The notes: generated by a model from the letters alone, not told the origin. 64,000 nt of DNA from Streptomyces regalis (GCF_001509475.1 NZ_LLZG01000001.1:186001-250000); one strand, 5' to 3'; positions 1-9,811 are shown, counted from the stretch's first letter. Made by a program: numbers and translations.

Positions 1-1315
1 CGGCGCGGCGCTTGCCGCGTGCGGCGGCGACGGCGACTCGGGCGGCTCCTCCGCCCCCACCGAGCCGGTCAGCCAGGCCGATATCGACAAGGCGATGAAG
101 ACGCCGACCCAACTGACGTTCTGGACCTGGGTCCCGGACATCCAGCAGGAGATCGCGCTCTTCGAGAAGAAGTACCCCGCGATCAAGGTCAAGGTCGTCA
201 ACGCCGGTCAGGGCGTCGAGCATTACACCAAGCTGCGCACCGCCCTCAAGGCCGGCACCGGCGCACCCGACCTCGCGCAGATCGAGTACCAGGCGGTCCC
301 CACCTTCACGATCACGGACAGCCTGCTGAACCTGAGCCCGTACGGCGCCACGGCTCTGAAGGACCAGTTCGTCGACTGGACGTGGGGACAGGTCAGCGGA
401 CCCGGCGGCGAGGTCTGGGCGATCCCGCAGGACACCGGACCGATGGGCATGCTGTACCGCAAGGACATCTTCGACAAGCACGGCATCCAAGTGCCGGAGA
501 CCTGGGAGGAGTTCGCGGCCGCGGCCCGCAAGCTGCACAAGGCCGACCCGGACGTCTACCTGACCAACCTCGCGGCGAACGAACCCGCCGCCTGGCACGG
601 CCTGCTGTGGCAGGCGGGCGCGAAGCCGTACGCCACCTCCGGCAAGAGCGACCTGTCCGTCAGCGTCGACGACGCGGTCTCCAAGAAGCTCGCCGAGTAC
701 TGGGGCGCCCTCGCGAAGGAAGGCGTCATCAGCACCGACCCGGACTTCACCGACGGGTGGTACACCGGGTTCAACAAGGGCAAGTACGCCACCTGGCTCA
801 CCGCGGCCTGGGGTCCGGCGTTCCTGTCCGGTTCGGCCAAGTCCACCGCGGGCAAGTGGCGGGCGGCGCCGCTGCCGCAGTGGGACGCGGCCAAGCCGGT
901 CTCGGGCAACTGGGGCGGCTCGACGACCGCGGTCATCCGCGCCACCAAGAACCCGATCGCGGCGGCCCGGTTCGCCCAGTTCCTCAACAGCGACCCGGCG
1001 AGCGCCAAGATGTTCGCCACCAAGCAGTTCTTCTTCCCGGCGACCAAGTCCCTGCTCGCGGACCCGAGCTTCACCGGCGACGCGCCCGCCTTCTACGGCG
1101 GCCAGAAGGTCAACCAGGTCTTCGCCGACATCAGCGACACGGTCCCGACCGCGTTCCAGTGGCCGCCGTTCCTGGACCAGGCGGCGAAGGACTGGACCGA
1201 GACCGTCGGCAAGTCCCTCGCCGACCAGGCCGACACCGTCGCCGCCCTCGGCACCTGGCAGTCGCGGCTGACGACGTACGCCAAGAACCAGGGCTTCACG
1301 GTCAAGGGGGCCTGA
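1..1315 (+). CDS. ABC transporter sugar-binding lipoprotein (5' end outside window)
   Basis: Extracellular solute-binding protein of the MalE/UgpB family, which captures an oligosaccharide outside the membrane and hands it to the two permeases encoded next. The reading frame is open from base 2 and reads G-A-A-L-A-A-C before a Gly/Ser-rich linker. The Cys at 20-22 is therefore a lipobox cysteine (L-A-A-C), and the start codon plus most of the signal peptide lie upstream of the window. The first internal Met (95) is not the start. The body has typical family landmarks such as a WTWVPD strand early and a Trp-rich ligand cleft. The stop is one base before the first permease. The substrate is inferred from the downstream beta-galactosidase to be a galacto-oligosaccharide or another plant glycan fragment; no direct motif shows this. 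Confidence 0.93.
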   Translation, partial: GAALAACGGDGDSGGSSAPTEPVSQADIDKAMKTPTQLTFWTWVPDIQQEIALFEKKYPAIKVKVVNAGQGVEHYTKLRTALKAGTGAPDLAQIEYQAVPTFTITDSLLNLSPYGATALKDQFVDWTWGQVSGPGGEVWAIPQDTGPMGMLYRKDIFDKHGIQVPETWEEFAAAARKLHKADPDVYLTNLAANEPAAWHGLLWQAGAKPYATSGKSDLSVSVDDAVSKKLAEYWGALAKEGVISTDPDFTDGWYTGFNKGKYATWLTAAWGPAFLSGSAKSTAGKWRAAPLPQWDAAKPVSGNWGGSTTAVIRATKNPIAAARFAQFLNSDPASAKMFATKQFFFPATKSLLADPSFTGDAPAFYGGQKVNQVFADISDTVPTAFQWPPFLDQAAKDWTETVGKSLADQADTVAALGTWQSRLTTYAKNQGFTVKGA

Positions 1316-1316
1316 G

Positions 1317-2240
1317 ATGGCTGCCACCACCGCCGCATACGACAGGAAACCGCGTCGAGCCGGCCCGCCGCGCCGTCGGCTCGGCGGGCCGGGCCCGCTG
1401 TTCGTGGCCCCGTTCCTGATCCTCTTCCTCCTGCTGTTCCTCGCCCCGCTCGGCTATGCCGCCTACCTCAGCCTCTTCCAGCAACGCCTCATCGGCGGCA
1501 CGGTCTTCGTCGGCCTGGACAACTACGTCACGGCCCTCAAGGACCCGCTCCTCCTGCACGGCATCGGCCGCGTGGCCCTGTTCTTCGTGATCCAGGTCCC
1601 GCTGATGCTGCTGCTGGCCCTGGTGTTCGCCCTCGCCCTCGACAGTGGTCTGCTGCGGCTGGCCCGCGTGATCCGGCTGGGCATCTTCGTGCCGTACGCG
1701 GTCCCGAGCGTGGTCGCCGCGCTCATGTGGGGTTACCTCTACGGCCCCGACTTCGGCCCGTTCGCCCAGCTGAGCCGGGAACTGGACATCCCGGCCCCGC
1801 ACTTCCTCAGCGAGAGCTGGATGCTGGGCAGCCTGGCGAACATCGTCACCTGGGAGTTCGTCGGCTACAACATGATCATCCTGTACGCGGCCCTGCGCAC
1901 CATCCCGCAGGACCTGTACGAGGCGGCCGCGATGGACGGGGCGGGCGCCTGGCGGATCGCCCGGTCGATCAAGCTGCCCGCGCTGCGGCCGGCGCTCCTG
2001 CTGACCCTGCTGTTCTCGGTGATCGGCAGCTTCCAACTGTTCAACGAGCCGAACCTGCTGATGAAGATCGCCCCGGACGTCATCAGCAGCTCCTACACCG
2101 CCAACCTCTACTCCTACTCCCTCGCCTTCACCGGAAACCAGCTCAACTACGCGGCCACGGTCTCCTTCCTCCTCGGACTGGTCATCGTCATCGCCTCCTA
2201 CGCCGTACTGCTCACCGCGAACCGCAGGAGGGCCGCATGA
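1317..2240 (+). CDS. ABC transporter sugar permease, MalF/UgpA type
   Basis: Inner-membrane permease of a carbohydrate ABC importer, 307 residues. It has about six hydrophobic segments after a basic N-terminal tail. The EAA loop that contacts the ATPase reads E-A-A-A-M-D-G-A-G-A near residues 200-215. The start lies one base after the binding-protein stop, and the 3' end overlaps the next permease by four bases (ATGA), so the three genes are translationally coupled. No ATPase gene follows. In streptomycetes such importers usually share one MsiK-type ATPase encoded elsewhere, so its absence is expected rather than a defect. Confidence 0.95.
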   Translation: MAATTAAYDRKPRRAGPPRRRLGGPGPLFVAPFLILFLLLFLAPLGYAAYLSLFQQRLIGGTVFVGLDNYVTALKDPLLLHGIGRVALFFVIQVPLMLLLALVFALALDSGLLRLARVIRLGIFVPYAVPSVVAALMWGYLYGPDFGPFAQLSRELDIPAPHFLSESWMLGSLANIVTWEFVGYNMIILYAALRTIPQDLYEAAAMDGAGAWRIARSIKLPALRPALLLTLLFSVIGSFQLFNEPNLLMKIAPDVISSSYTANLYSYSLAFTGNQLNYAATVSFLLGLVIVIASYAVLLTANRRRAA

Positions 2241-3157
2241 CGACCACCTTGCAGCCGCCGGCGACCGCAGCGGCCCCTGCCGCACCCAGGCGTCACCGGC
2301 CCGCCGCCCGCCGCCGCAGCACCCCGCTGACGATCGCCATGCTGGCGGCGCTCGCCTACTTCCTCCTGCCCCTGTTCTGGCTGCTGGTCGCCTCGACCAA
2401 GGGCACCCAGGACCTGATCAACAGCTTCGGCCTGTGGTTCTCCGACGCCCCGCAGCTCCTGGCGAACATCAAAGCCACCTTCACCCAGGACGACGGCGTC
2501 TTCGTGGACTGGCTGCTCAACACCGCCGTGTACGCCGTCGTCAGCGCGGTCGGCGCCGCCCTGCTGGCGGCCGCCGCCGGGTACGGGTTCGCCAAGTTCC
2601 GCTTCCGCGGCGACCGCGCCGCGTTCAACCTGGTCCTCGGCGCCATCATGGTCCCGGCCACCGCGCTGGCGATCCCGACCTATCTGCTGTTCGCCAAGGT
2701 CGGCCTGGTCAACACCCCCTGGGCGATCATCCTGCCCTCGCTCGTCAACCCCTTCGGCCTCTACCTCATGCGTATCTACGCCGCCGACGCGGTCCCGGAC
2801 AGCCTCCTGGAGGCCGCCCGTATCGACGGGGCCGGGGAGGCCCGCATCTTCTTCCGGATCGCGCTCAGGCTGCTGGCTCCCGGCCTGGTCACTGTCCTGC
2901 TGTTCACACTCGTGGCGACCTGGAACAACTACTTCCTGCCGCTGATCATGCTCAACGATCCGCAGCTGTACCCCATCACGGTCGGCCTCTCCTCCTGGGC
3001 CGCGCAGGCGCAGAACGGGGGAGGCGGCGCCAGCAGCGACATGCTGCCGCTCGTCGTGACCGGCTCCCTGATCTCCATCGTGCCGCTCGTCATCGCCTTC
3101 CTCCTGCTCCAGCGCTACTGGCAGAGCGGCCTGGCCACCGGCGGCGTCAAGCAGTAA
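2237..3157 (+). CDS. ABC transporter sugar permease, MalG type
   Basis: Second permease of the importer, 306 residues when started at the ATG that overlaps the preceding stop (ATGA, 2237-2240). The frame is open further upstream, but that part only shadows the previous gene. It has an Ala/Pro/Arg-rich cytoplasmic tail, about six transmembrane segments and the EAA loop (L-L-E-A-A-R-I-D-G-A near residues 190-200). With the binding protein and first permease it forms one transport operon. The GH42 gene follows after 28 bases and is probably in the same transcript. Confidence 0.94.
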   Translation: MTTTLQPPATAAAPAAPRRHRPAARRRSTPLTIAMLAALAYFLLPLFWLLVASTKGTQDLINSFGLWFSDAPQLLANIKATFTQDDGVFVDWLLNTAVYAVVSAVGAALLAAAAGYGFAKFRFRGDRAAFNLVLGAIMVPATALAIPTYLLFAKVGLVNTPWAIILPSLVNPFGLYLMRIYAADAVPDSLLEAARIDGAGEARIFFRIALRLLAPGLVTVLLFTLVATWNNYFLPLIMLNDPQLYPITVGLSSWAAQAQNGGGGASSDMLPLVVTGSLISIVPLVIAFLLLQRYWQSGLATGGVKQ

Positions 3158-3185
3158 CTCCCTCTCATTTCCCGGAGGTTCCTCC

Positions 3186-5327
3186 ATGGCGGATCTGCCC
3201 GCCCGCGTCCTGTTCGGCGCCGCGTACTACCACGAGTACACGCCCGAATACGACCCCGAACTGCGGCCCGACGAACGGCTCAAGACCGACCTCGACCTGA
3301 TGGCCGAGGCGAACTTCACCGTAATCCGGGTGGGCGAGTCGGTCTGGTCGACGTGGGAGCCGGAGAACGACCGCTTCGACCTCGACTGGCTCCAGCCCGT
3401 CCTCGACGGCGCCCACGAGCGCGGCATCTCCGTCATCCTCGGCACACCGACGTACGCCGTCCCGCCGTGGCTGGCCCGCCAGTACCCGGAGATCACCGGT
3501 GAGCACGCCACCGGACAGCGCATCGGCTGGGGCGGTCGCCAGGAGGTCGACTTCACCCACCCCGCCTTCCGCTTCCACGCCGAGCGGATCATCCGCAAGA
3601 TCGTCGCCCGGTACGCCGACCACCCGGCGGTCATCGGCTGGCAGGTCGACAACGAACCGGGCCTGCACCTCTTCCACAACCAGGGCGTCTTCCAGCGCTT
3701 CGTCGACCATCTGCGCGAGAAGTACGGGGACGTCGAGACCCTGAACCGTGAGTGGGGCCTGGTGTACTGGTCCCACCGACTGTCCACCTGGGCCGACCTG
3801 TGGACCCCGGACGGCAACGTCCAGCCTCAGTACGACGTCGCCTGGCGGGAGTTCCAGGCCCGCCAGGTCACCGAGTTCATCGGCTGGCAGGCGGACATCG
3901 TCCGTAAGTACGCGCGCCCCGGCCACTTCGTCACCACCTGCATCTCCTACACCCGGCAGGGGGTCGAGGACGACGAGCTGTCCGCGCGGCTCGACATCGC
4001 CTCCGGCAACCCGTACTACGACATGCAGGACGGCCTCCTGCTCCCCGACCCCACACCTGACGATCACGAGCAGGTCTGGAAGACCACCGGTGTCTGGTCG
4101 ATGTACCAGACCGCCGACTGGATGTTCTCCTCCCGCCAGGAGCCGTTCCTGGTCACCGAGACCAACGCGAGTTCCATCGGCTTCGCCTGGGACAACCGCC
4201 CCGCCTACGACGGTCAGTGGCGGCAGGCCGCCTGGGCGCACGTGGCGCGCGGCGCGCGGATGATCGAGTACTGGCAGTGGCAGACCCTGCGCTTCGGCGC
4301 CGAGACCTACTGGGGCGGCGTCCTGCCGCACAGCGGTCAGCCCGGCCGCTCCTATGCCGAACTCGCCTGCCTCGGCGCCGAGTTCGAGGCGGTCGGCCCG
4401 CTCGTCGCGGGGCTCGAACCGGACGCCGACATCACGGTGGTCTACTCGACGCCCAGCAAGTGGCTGATGCAGAAGCACCCACCGCTCGCGACCCCCGACG
4501 GAGAACCCGACCCCGCCGCCTACCATCGCATCCTCGACCCCTTCTACCGTGGCGCGTTCGAGGCGGGCCGCCAGGTGCGGATCGTGCACGCCCGCCAACT
4601 GCACGACCCGAGCGGCGCGCGTGCGGGCATGGCACCGGAGGAGGCCGCACGCCGTCACCCGGTGCTGGTCGTACCGGCGTTGTACATCGCCGCCGACGCG
4701 ACCCTCGACTGGCTCACCGCCTACGCCGACGCGGGCGGCCACCTGGTCGTCGGCCCGCGCACCGGATACGCCGACCACGAGGCAAGGGCCCGGCTCGAAC
4801 CGCAACCCGGACGCCTCGCCGAGGCCGCGGGCGTCACGTACGACGAGTTCAGCAACCTCGCCGCTGACCTCCCCGTACACGCCGTGCCCGGCGGCCCGCT
4901 CCAACTGCCGCAGGACGCGACGGCGACCCGCTGGGCCGACGGCCTGACCGTCACCGACGCCGACGTTCTCGCCGCATACGACCACCCGCACTTCGGCCGC
5001 TGGCCCGCGGTCACGACCCGCCGCCATGGCGCGGGCCGTATCACCTGCGTCGGCACGATCCCCGGCCGCTCCCTCGCCCGCGCAATGGCGGAATGGCTCG
5101 CGCCCTCCTCGATCAGCGGCTGGCGCGACCTGCCGGAGACCGTCACCGCGACGACCGGGACGTCCCCCGACGGACGCCGCGTCCACGTGATCCACAACTG
5201 GAGCTGGGAGCCGGCCCACGCGGTGGCTCCGGTGGAGCTGTCCGACCTCCTGGACGGCAGCAGCATCCCCGCGGGCACCGCGCTGGAACTCCGCGCCTGG
5301 GACGTACGGGTGTTCGTCACCGCATAG
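3186..5327 (+). CDS. GH42 beta-galactosidase
   Basis: Glycoside hydrolase family 42 beta-galactosidase, 713 residues, the usual length. It hydrolyses terminal beta-galactosides with retention. The TIM barrel starts at once (G-A-A-Y-Y-H-E-Y near residue 11). The acid/base is Glu157 in W-Q-V-D-N-E-P-G and the nucleophile is Glu325 in F-L-V-T-E-T-N-A. A trimerisation domain (about 400-620) and a small beta domain follow. There is no signal peptide, so it acts in the cytoplasm on oligosaccharides brought in by the preceding importer. GGAGG at 3174-3178 supports the ATG at 3186. Natural substrates could be galactan or arabinogalactan oligomers; the neighbouring secreted Asp-box enzyme makes a plant pectic glycan plausible. 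Confidence 0.95.
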   Translation: MADLPARVLFGAAYYHEYTPEYDPELRPDERLKTDLDLMAEANFTVIRVGESVWSTWEPENDRFDLDWLQPVLDGAHERGISVILGTPTYAVPPWLARQYPEITGEHATGQRIGWGGRQEVDFTHPAFRFHAERIIRKIVARYADHPAVIGWQVDNEPGLHLFHNQGVFQRFVDHLREKYGDVETLNREWGLVYWSHRLSTWADLWTPDGNVQPQYDVAWREFQARQVTEFIGWQADIVRKYARPGHFVTTCISYTRQGVEDDELSARLDIASGNPYYDMQDGLLLPDPTPDDHEQVWKTTGVWSMYQTADWMFSSRQEPFLVTETNASSIGFAWDNRPAYDGQWRQAAWAHVARGARMIEYWQWQTLRFGAETYWGGVLPHSGQPGRSYAELACLGAEFEAVGPLVAGLEPDADITVVYSTPSKWLMQKHPPLATPDGEPDPAAYHRILDPFYRGAFEAGRQVRIVHARQLHDPSGARAGMAPEEAARRHPVLVVPALYIAADATLDWLTAYADAGGHLVVGPRTGYADHEARARLEPQPGRLAEAAGVTYDEFSNLAADLPVHAVPGGPLQLPQDATATRWADGLTVTDADVLAAYDHPHFGRWPAVTTRRHGAGRITCVGTIPGRSLARAMAEWLAPSSISGWRDLPETVTATTGTSPDGRRVHVIHNWSWEPAHAVAPVELSDLLDGSSIPAGTALELRAWDVRVFVTA

Positions 5328-5334
5328 GCACCGA

Positions 5335-5353
5335 CGGCCCGGGACGAGGGCCG
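5335..5353 (+). terminator. Candidate hairpin terminator after GH42
   Basis: CGGCCC and GGGCCG form a six-base-pair GC stem with a seven-base loop, eight bases after the GH42 stop. There is no U tract, as is common in streptomycetes. It would separate the intracellular galactosidase operon from the secreted enzyme that starts at 5394. Confidence 0.45.
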
Positions 5354-5393
5354 CCGGCACAGCATCACCGTGGTCATCCCCAAAGGAGGGGCA

Positions 5394-7199
5394 ATGCACA
5401 GAAAAAGGCTGGGAAGGGCGCTGGGAACCGTCGCCGCAGCATCCGCAATGCTGGCGATACCCGCGTCCGGAGCGCAGGCGTACAACCCGACGGGCGGGAC
5501 CCTGTACCAGCTCGGGAACGAGCCGTGTCTGAAGGGGCGGGGCAACTGCGCGGTCTACCCGAAGTCGGCGCAGTTGCCGGGCGGGCGGCTGGTCGCGTCG
5601 TTCGAGAAGTCCACGGTCGTCGCGGAGACTGGAAGCGCGGACAAGCAGACGCTCCCGGTGTACAAGAGCGACGACCACGGGACGACGTGGCAGCCGCTGT
5701 CCGAGGTCAAGGCCCCGGCGTACCTTTCAAGCGACCCCCAGTACGCGAGGTACACGAGCAACTGGACCAACCCGTACCTCTACGTCCTGCCGCAGGACGT
5801 CGGGAACCTGAACCAGGGCACCCTGCTCCTCGCGAGTGTCGTGTCGGGCGACGACTACTACTACAAGGAGCACAAGGCCGCCGACCCCAACTGGACGCCG
5901 TCCAACGACGGCGACCGCAAGGACCTGGCGATCGCCCTGTACTCCAGCACCGACGACGGCGCGACGTGGAAGGTCGTCAACGTCGTCGCCACCGGCGGCT
6001 GGCAGGGTGGCAGCGCGGGCGCGACCGGCCAGAACATCGCCGCCGCGAACACGAACAAGCAGGTGGACCCGCTCTGGGAGCCGTACCTGATGGTCTACAA
6101 GGGCCAGCTCGTCTGCTACTACTCCGACGAGAACGACTACACCGGCTTCAACGCGACCACGGGCGTCCCCACCCTGGACCCCGCCAACGACACCGCGACG
6201 GACTCCAAGGGCCAGATCCTCGTCCACAAGACCTGGGACGGCCGCAGTGCGGCGTGGAGCGCCCCCGTCGTCGACATCGCCGGACTGACCCAGGACATGG
6301 GTGGCGGCAAGACGGAGATCGGAGGCGGACGGCCGGGCATGACGAACGTCGTCCGGACGACGGACGGCAAGTGGCTGCTGACCTTCGAGTACTGGGCCGG
6401 CGGAGCCAACACCAGGTACGTGCTTGCCGACGACCCGCTGAAGTTCTACCGCGGCTCCGCCACGGGCACCGGCGTCACCTCGTTGCCGCTCGACGCCGGT
6501 TCCCGTGCTCTCGCGACGGGCGGCAGTCCGGTGATCATCAGGCTTCCCGGCGGTCGCCTGGTCTACAACGCCGCCGGCAGCGGCAACGTCTGGGTCAACG
6601 AGAGCGGACGCGGCGACGGCGCCTGGAAGGAGTACCAGACGACCTCGCAGGCCGGATACAGCCGCAACCTGCAGTACGTCGAGGGCACCGGCCGCGTCTC
6701 CATCCTGAACAACCAGGGCACGTCGACGCTCCGCTTCGCCGAGGTCGACCTCGGCCACTCGGACGGCGCCTACCACCAACTGGTGAACCGCAGGACCGAC
6801 CAGGTGATCGGCACCGGAAACAAGACCAATGACGCGAACATCGGCAACGGAGACGTTCCCGACGTCCGCCTGGAGGCGCCCGGCTCGGTGGCGAACGGCG
6901 ACACCCAGTTCTGGCACGTGGTGACCGAACCCAACGGTGGCGTGAGTCTTCTCAACAAGTCCGGCGGCCGCGCGGCGGCCATCTGGACCGGGAACGCGAC
7001 CGTCGGCCAGCGGATCGGCCAGTGGGTCGACAACAGCTCCACGGGCAGCTGGAACCTCATCAAGACCGCCGACGGGTTCTACAAGCTGCAGTCGGTCAAG
7101 AACACGAGCCTGTACCTGACCGGTGCGACCGCCGGCGCGCCGCTGACCCTGCAGAACGCGGTCAACGACGGTTCACAGGACTGGGAGCTCGTCCAGTAG
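5394..7199 (+). CDS. Secreted Asp-box (sialidase-fold) glycosidase with C-terminal ricin-type lectin domain
   Basis: A secreted protein of 601 residues. The start is set at ATG 5394 because AAAGGAGGGG (5382-5391) lies directly before it; an in-frame GTG at 5370 has no such site. A Sec signal peptide ends A-Q-A/Y. The catalytic part is a six-bladed beta-propeller with Asp-boxes S-D-D-H-G-T-T-W and S-T-D-D-G-A-T-W. The last ~140 residues form a ricin B-type beta-trefoil with three Q/S-x-W turns (QFW, GSW, QDW), a carbohydrate-binding module. The N-terminal blades resemble exo-alpha-1,5-arabinanases (GH93) more than true sialidases, and no clear sialidase Arg triad stands out. The GH93 call is tentative. 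The context with GH42 and a sugar importer suits arabinogalactan degradation. Confidence 0.8.
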   Translation: MHRKRLGRALGTVAAASAMLAIPASGAQAYNPTGGTLYQLGNEPCLKGRGNCAVYPKSAQLPGGRLVASFEKSTVVAETGSADKQTLPVYKSDDHGTTWQPLSEVKAPAYLSSDPQYARYTSNWTNPYLYVLPQDVGNLNQGTLLLASVVSGDDYYYKEHKAADPNWTPSNDGDRKDLAIALYSSTDDGATWKVVNVVATGGWQGGSAGATGQNIAAANTNKQVDPLWEPYLMVYKGQLVCYYSDENDYTGFNATTGVPTLDPANDTATDSKGQILVHKTWDGRSAAWSAPVVDIAGLTQDMGGGKTEIGGGRPGMTNVVRTTDGKWLLTFEYWAGGANTRYVLADDPLKFYRGSATGTGVTSLPLDAGSRALATGGSPVIIRLPGGRLVYNAAGSGNVWVNESGRGDGAWKEYQTTSQAGYSRNLQYVEGTGRVSILNNQGTSTLRFAEVDLGHSDGAYHQLVNRRTDQVIGTGNKTNDANIGNGDVPDVRLEAPGSVANGDTQFWHVVTEPNGGVSLLNKSGGRAAAIWTGNATVGQRIGQWVDNSSTGSWNLIKTADGFYKLQSVKNTSLYLTGATAGAPLTLQNAVNDGSQDWELVQ

Positions 7200-7214
7200 G
7201 CCCCGGCCGCACGT

Positions 7215-7249
7215 ACGACGGCCGGAGGTGAGACGTCTCCGGCCGTCGT
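7215..7249 (+). terminator. Rho-independent-like terminator
   Basis: A perfect 13-base inverted repeat (ACGACGGCCGGAG / CTCCGGCCGTCGT) with a nine-base loop lies 15 bases after the secreted glycosidase stop. It is a strong GC hairpin and ends that transcript before the methyltransferase gene. Confidence 0.8.
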
Positions 7250-7300
7250 TCCGGTGCGTCTAGGTTATGCCGTGACGTCCGCTCAACTCGGGGAGCACCC

Positions 7301-8095
7301 ATGGCAATTGAACGTCCACTCATCAACAGCGGCGTGCCGCACTCCGCCCGGATCTGGAACTACTGGCTCGGCGGCAAGGACTGCTACGAGATCGACCGGC
7401 AGGTCGGCGACCAGATAGCCGGTGCCAACCCGGCGATCCTCGACATTGCCCTGGCACAGCGGGCGTTCCTCGTCAGGACGGTGGAGTACCTCGTCGGGGA
7501 GGCCGGGATACGCCAGTTCCTCGACGTGGGTACCGGCCTGCCCACCGCGAACAACACCCACGAGGTCGCCCAGAGACTGGTCCCCGAGACCCGGATCGTC
7601 TACGTCGATCACGACCCGGTCGTCCTGGCCCACGCCGAGGCCCTGCTCACCAGCACGCCCGCGGGGGCCACGGACTACATCGACGCCGACCTGCGCGACC
7701 CCGAAGCCATCCTGGAACAGGCCGCCAAGACACTGGACTTCACCCAGCCGGTCGCGCTGATCCTGCTGGGCATCACCGCCCACATCACCGACGACACCGT
7801 CTACGACATCGTCGGCCGCCTCATGGCCGCCCTGCCCTCCGGCAGCCACCTCGTGCTGTGCGACGACACCGAGGTGCTCAACCCGCGGCAGATGCGCGAA
7901 ATGATCGAGCAGTGGAACGAGGCGAGCGACAACCCCCGTGTCAACCGCAGCCCGGAGGAACTAGCCAGGTTCTTCGCGGGCCTTGAGCTGCTGGAGCCCG
8001 GCGTGGTCTCCGTCTCCCGGTGGCGCCCCAGCGAGCCCGGTGGGCAAGCTCCCGCCGAGGTCGACGACTTCGGCGGTGTGGCCCGAAAGCCGTGA
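7301..8095 (+). CDS. SAM-dependent methyltransferase, PF04672 (SAV2177-like) family
   Basis: A protein of 264 residues belonging to the actinomycete methyltransferase family once called DUF574. The N-terminus P-H-S-A-R-I-W-N-Y-W-L-G-G-K-D is diagnostic of the family. The SAM-binding motif I reads F-L-D-V-G-T-G-L-P-T near residue 72, and the acidic motif II reads V-Y-V-D-H-D-P near residue 103. Members are very abundant in Streptomyces and their substrates are mostly unknown. GGGGAG lies 6 bases before ATG 7301. It is isolated between two hairpins, hence probably monocistronic. Confidence 0.9.
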   Translation: MAIERPLINSGVPHSARIWNYWLGGKDCYEIDRQVGDQIAGANPAILDIALAQRAFLVRTVEYLVGEAGIRQFLDVGTGLPTANNTHEVAQRLVPETRIVYVDHDPVVLAHAEALLTSTPAGATDYIDADLRDPEAILEQAAKTLDFTQPVALILLGITAHITDDTVYDIVGRLMAALPSGSHLVLCDDTEVLNPRQMREMIEQWNEASDNPRVNRSPEELARFFAGLELLEPGVVSVSRWRPSEPGGQAPAEVDDFGGVARKP

Positions 8096-8108
8096 CGTCC
8101 ACGCCGCT

Positions 8109-8139
8109 GGTGGGACAGTGCGAGGTGCGCTGTCCCACC
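8109..8139. terminator. Bidirectional terminator between convergent genes
   Basis: A perfect 10-base inverted repeat (GGTGGGACAG / CTGTCCCACC) with an 11-base loop lies between the convergent methyltransferase (stop 8095) and ABC-F gene (stop 8162). It can serve both strands. Confidence 0.75.
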
Positions 8140-8161
8140 TGGGATGGGGGACTTTCGGGGC

Positions 8162-9811
8162 TCAGCTCGCTGCGGCCTCCTGAAGCTGTGCGACCTGGCC
8201 TGCATTCAGCTCCAGGTGCGTGCCGGTGAAGCGGGTGCGCAAGCGGCGGTCGTGGGTGACGACGACCACCGCGCCCCGGTAGCCGGCCAGGGCTCCTTCC
8301 AGTTCCTCGACCAGGGCGGGGGAGAGATGGTTGGTGGGCTCGTCGAGCAGCAGCAGGTCGACGGGTTCGGTCACCAGGCGGGCCAGTTCGATGCGGCGCC
8401 GTTGCCCGTAGGACAGTTCGCTCACTTTCAGGCGCAGGTCGGAGGGGCTGAACAGGCCGAGCGACAGGAGGTGGTCGGTGTGCTCGTCCAGGTCGCCTCC
8501 GCGGTCGTACGCGAACGCCTGGGGGACCGTGAGGCGGGGCGGCCACGGAGTCTCCTCCTGCCTCAGGTGCCCGACCCGGCCCCGCGTGCGCACCGTCCCC
8601 TCATCGGGCCGCAGCTCACCCGCCAGCACGCGCATCAGTGTCGTCTTGCCGGCGCCGTTGGGCCCGGTGATCAACAGCCGCTCCTCGCCGCCGACCCGCA
8701 GTGACGGCACGTGCAGCCGGTCCCCGACCCGGATGCCGGTGAGCTCCGCTGCCGCCTGCGAGGTCCGGCCGTCGGCAGTCGCCATGCGGGCGGCGAACAC
8801 CAGCGGTTCGGGCGGCGGCGCCACCGGATGGTCCGTCAGTCGTTCGACGCGTTCCTTCGCGTTGCGGATGCGGCTCATCGCCCCGTGGCCGCGGCTGCGG
8901 GCGCGGAAGCCGCCTTGGCCGAACACGGCGAACGGCAGCTTGCGCGGGATCGCCTCCAGACGAGCCACGTTCGTGGCGGCCAGCTTCTGGTTGCGGGCCA
9001 GCTCCGCGCACCAGTCCTCGTACTCCCGCAGACGGCGCCGCCGCTCGGCGGCTTTGGCGGCGAGGTAGCCGTCGTAGCCGTCGCCGTAACGCGTCACCTT
9101 GCCGTCGCCGACCTCCAGGATCGTGCTGGTGACCCGTTCCAGGAACACCCGGTCGTGGGTGACCGCGAGCACGGTGCCGCGATGCGCCCGCAGATGGGCC
9201 TCCAGCCAGCCCACCGCCTGATCGTCGAGATCGTTGGTCGGCTCGTCCAGCAGCAGCAGCTCGGGCTGGGACGCGAGGGTCGCGGCCAGCGCCAGCCGGG
9301 ACCGCTCACCGCCCGACAGGGTGCCCAGGGTCCTGTCCCGTGCCAGACCAGGCAGCCCGAGGCCGTGCAAGGCGATGTCCACCCGGGCGTCGGCCTCGTA
9401 GCCGGCGCGCGCCTCGTACTGGGCGACCAAGTGGCCGTAGCCGTCCAGCGCCGCGGTGAGCTCCGCTCCCGCCAGGCCCTCGAGTCCGGCCTCGGCGCGG
9501 CGCATCCGCGCTTCGAGATCGCGCAGGTCGGCAAGGGCCACATCCACCGCGTCCTGGACGCTCGCCTCGGGTGGGAGGGCGAGCGACTGGGCGAGATGGC
9601 CGACGCCGCCGGGCGCGATCACAGTCAGCTCGCCGTTGTCGGGCCGGTCCTGACCGGCGATCAGTCGCAGCAGGGTGGATTTTCCTGCTCCGTTGTCGCC
9701 GATGATGCCGGCCTTCTCGCCCGGTTTGACGTTGAAGGACACGTCGTCCAGTACGACGTGGTCGTCGTAGCGGCGGGTGACGTGCTGAAGAGACAGCTGT
9801 GCAGTGAACAT
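8162..9811 (-). CDS. ABC-F ATPase, ribosome-protection type (TlrC/SrmB-like)
   Basis: Two ABC ATPase domains without membrane segments, 549 residues, the same size as the macrolide-producer proteins TlrC, SrmB and CarA. ABC-F proteins bind the ribosomal E site and dislodge antibiotics from the peptidyl-transferase or exit-tunnel region. Domain 1 has Walker A G-D-N-G-A-G-K-S-T (38-46), signature LSGGER (165-170) and Walker B L-L-L-L-D-E-P-T-N. The charged inter-domain linker (about 255-325) is the antibiotic-resistance arm. Domain 2 has G-P-N-G-A-G-K-T-T and a relaxed signature, L-S-Y-G-Q. ATG 9811 is used; the in-frame codons upstream look like leader. No macrolide biosynthetic genes are nearby, so it is probably a general resistance determinant. 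Confidence 0.9.
   Translation of the reverse strand: MFTAQLSLQHVTRRYDDHVVLDDVSFNVKPGEKAGIIGDNGAGKSTLLRLIAGQDRPDNGELTVIAPGGVGHLAQSLALPPEASVQDAVDVALADLRDLEARMRRAEAGLEGLAGAELTAALDGYGHLVAQYEARAGYEADARVDIALHGLGLPGLARDRTLGTLSGGERSRLALAATLASQPELLLLDEPTNDLDDQAVGWLEAHLRAHRGTVLAVTHDRVFLERVTSTILEVGDGKVTRYGDGYDGYLAAKAAERRRRLREYEDWCAELARNQKLAATNVARLEAIPRKLPFAVFGQGGFRARSRGHGAMSRIRNAKERVERLTDHPVAPPPEPLVFAARMATADGRTSQAAAELTGIRVGDRLHVPSLRVGGEERLLITGPNGAGKTTLMRVLAGELRPDEGTVRTRGRVGHLRQEETPWPPRLTVPQAFAYDRGGDLDEHTDHLLSLGLFSPSDLRLKVSELSYGQRRRIELARLVTEPVDLLLLDEPTNHLSPALVEELEGALAGYRGAVVVVTHDRRLRTRFTGTHLELNAGQVAQLQEAAAS

Noticed and set aside
3165..5678. An 837-codon minus-strand frame opposite the GH42 gene
   Set aside because: Shadow of the GH42 codon pattern, without domains.
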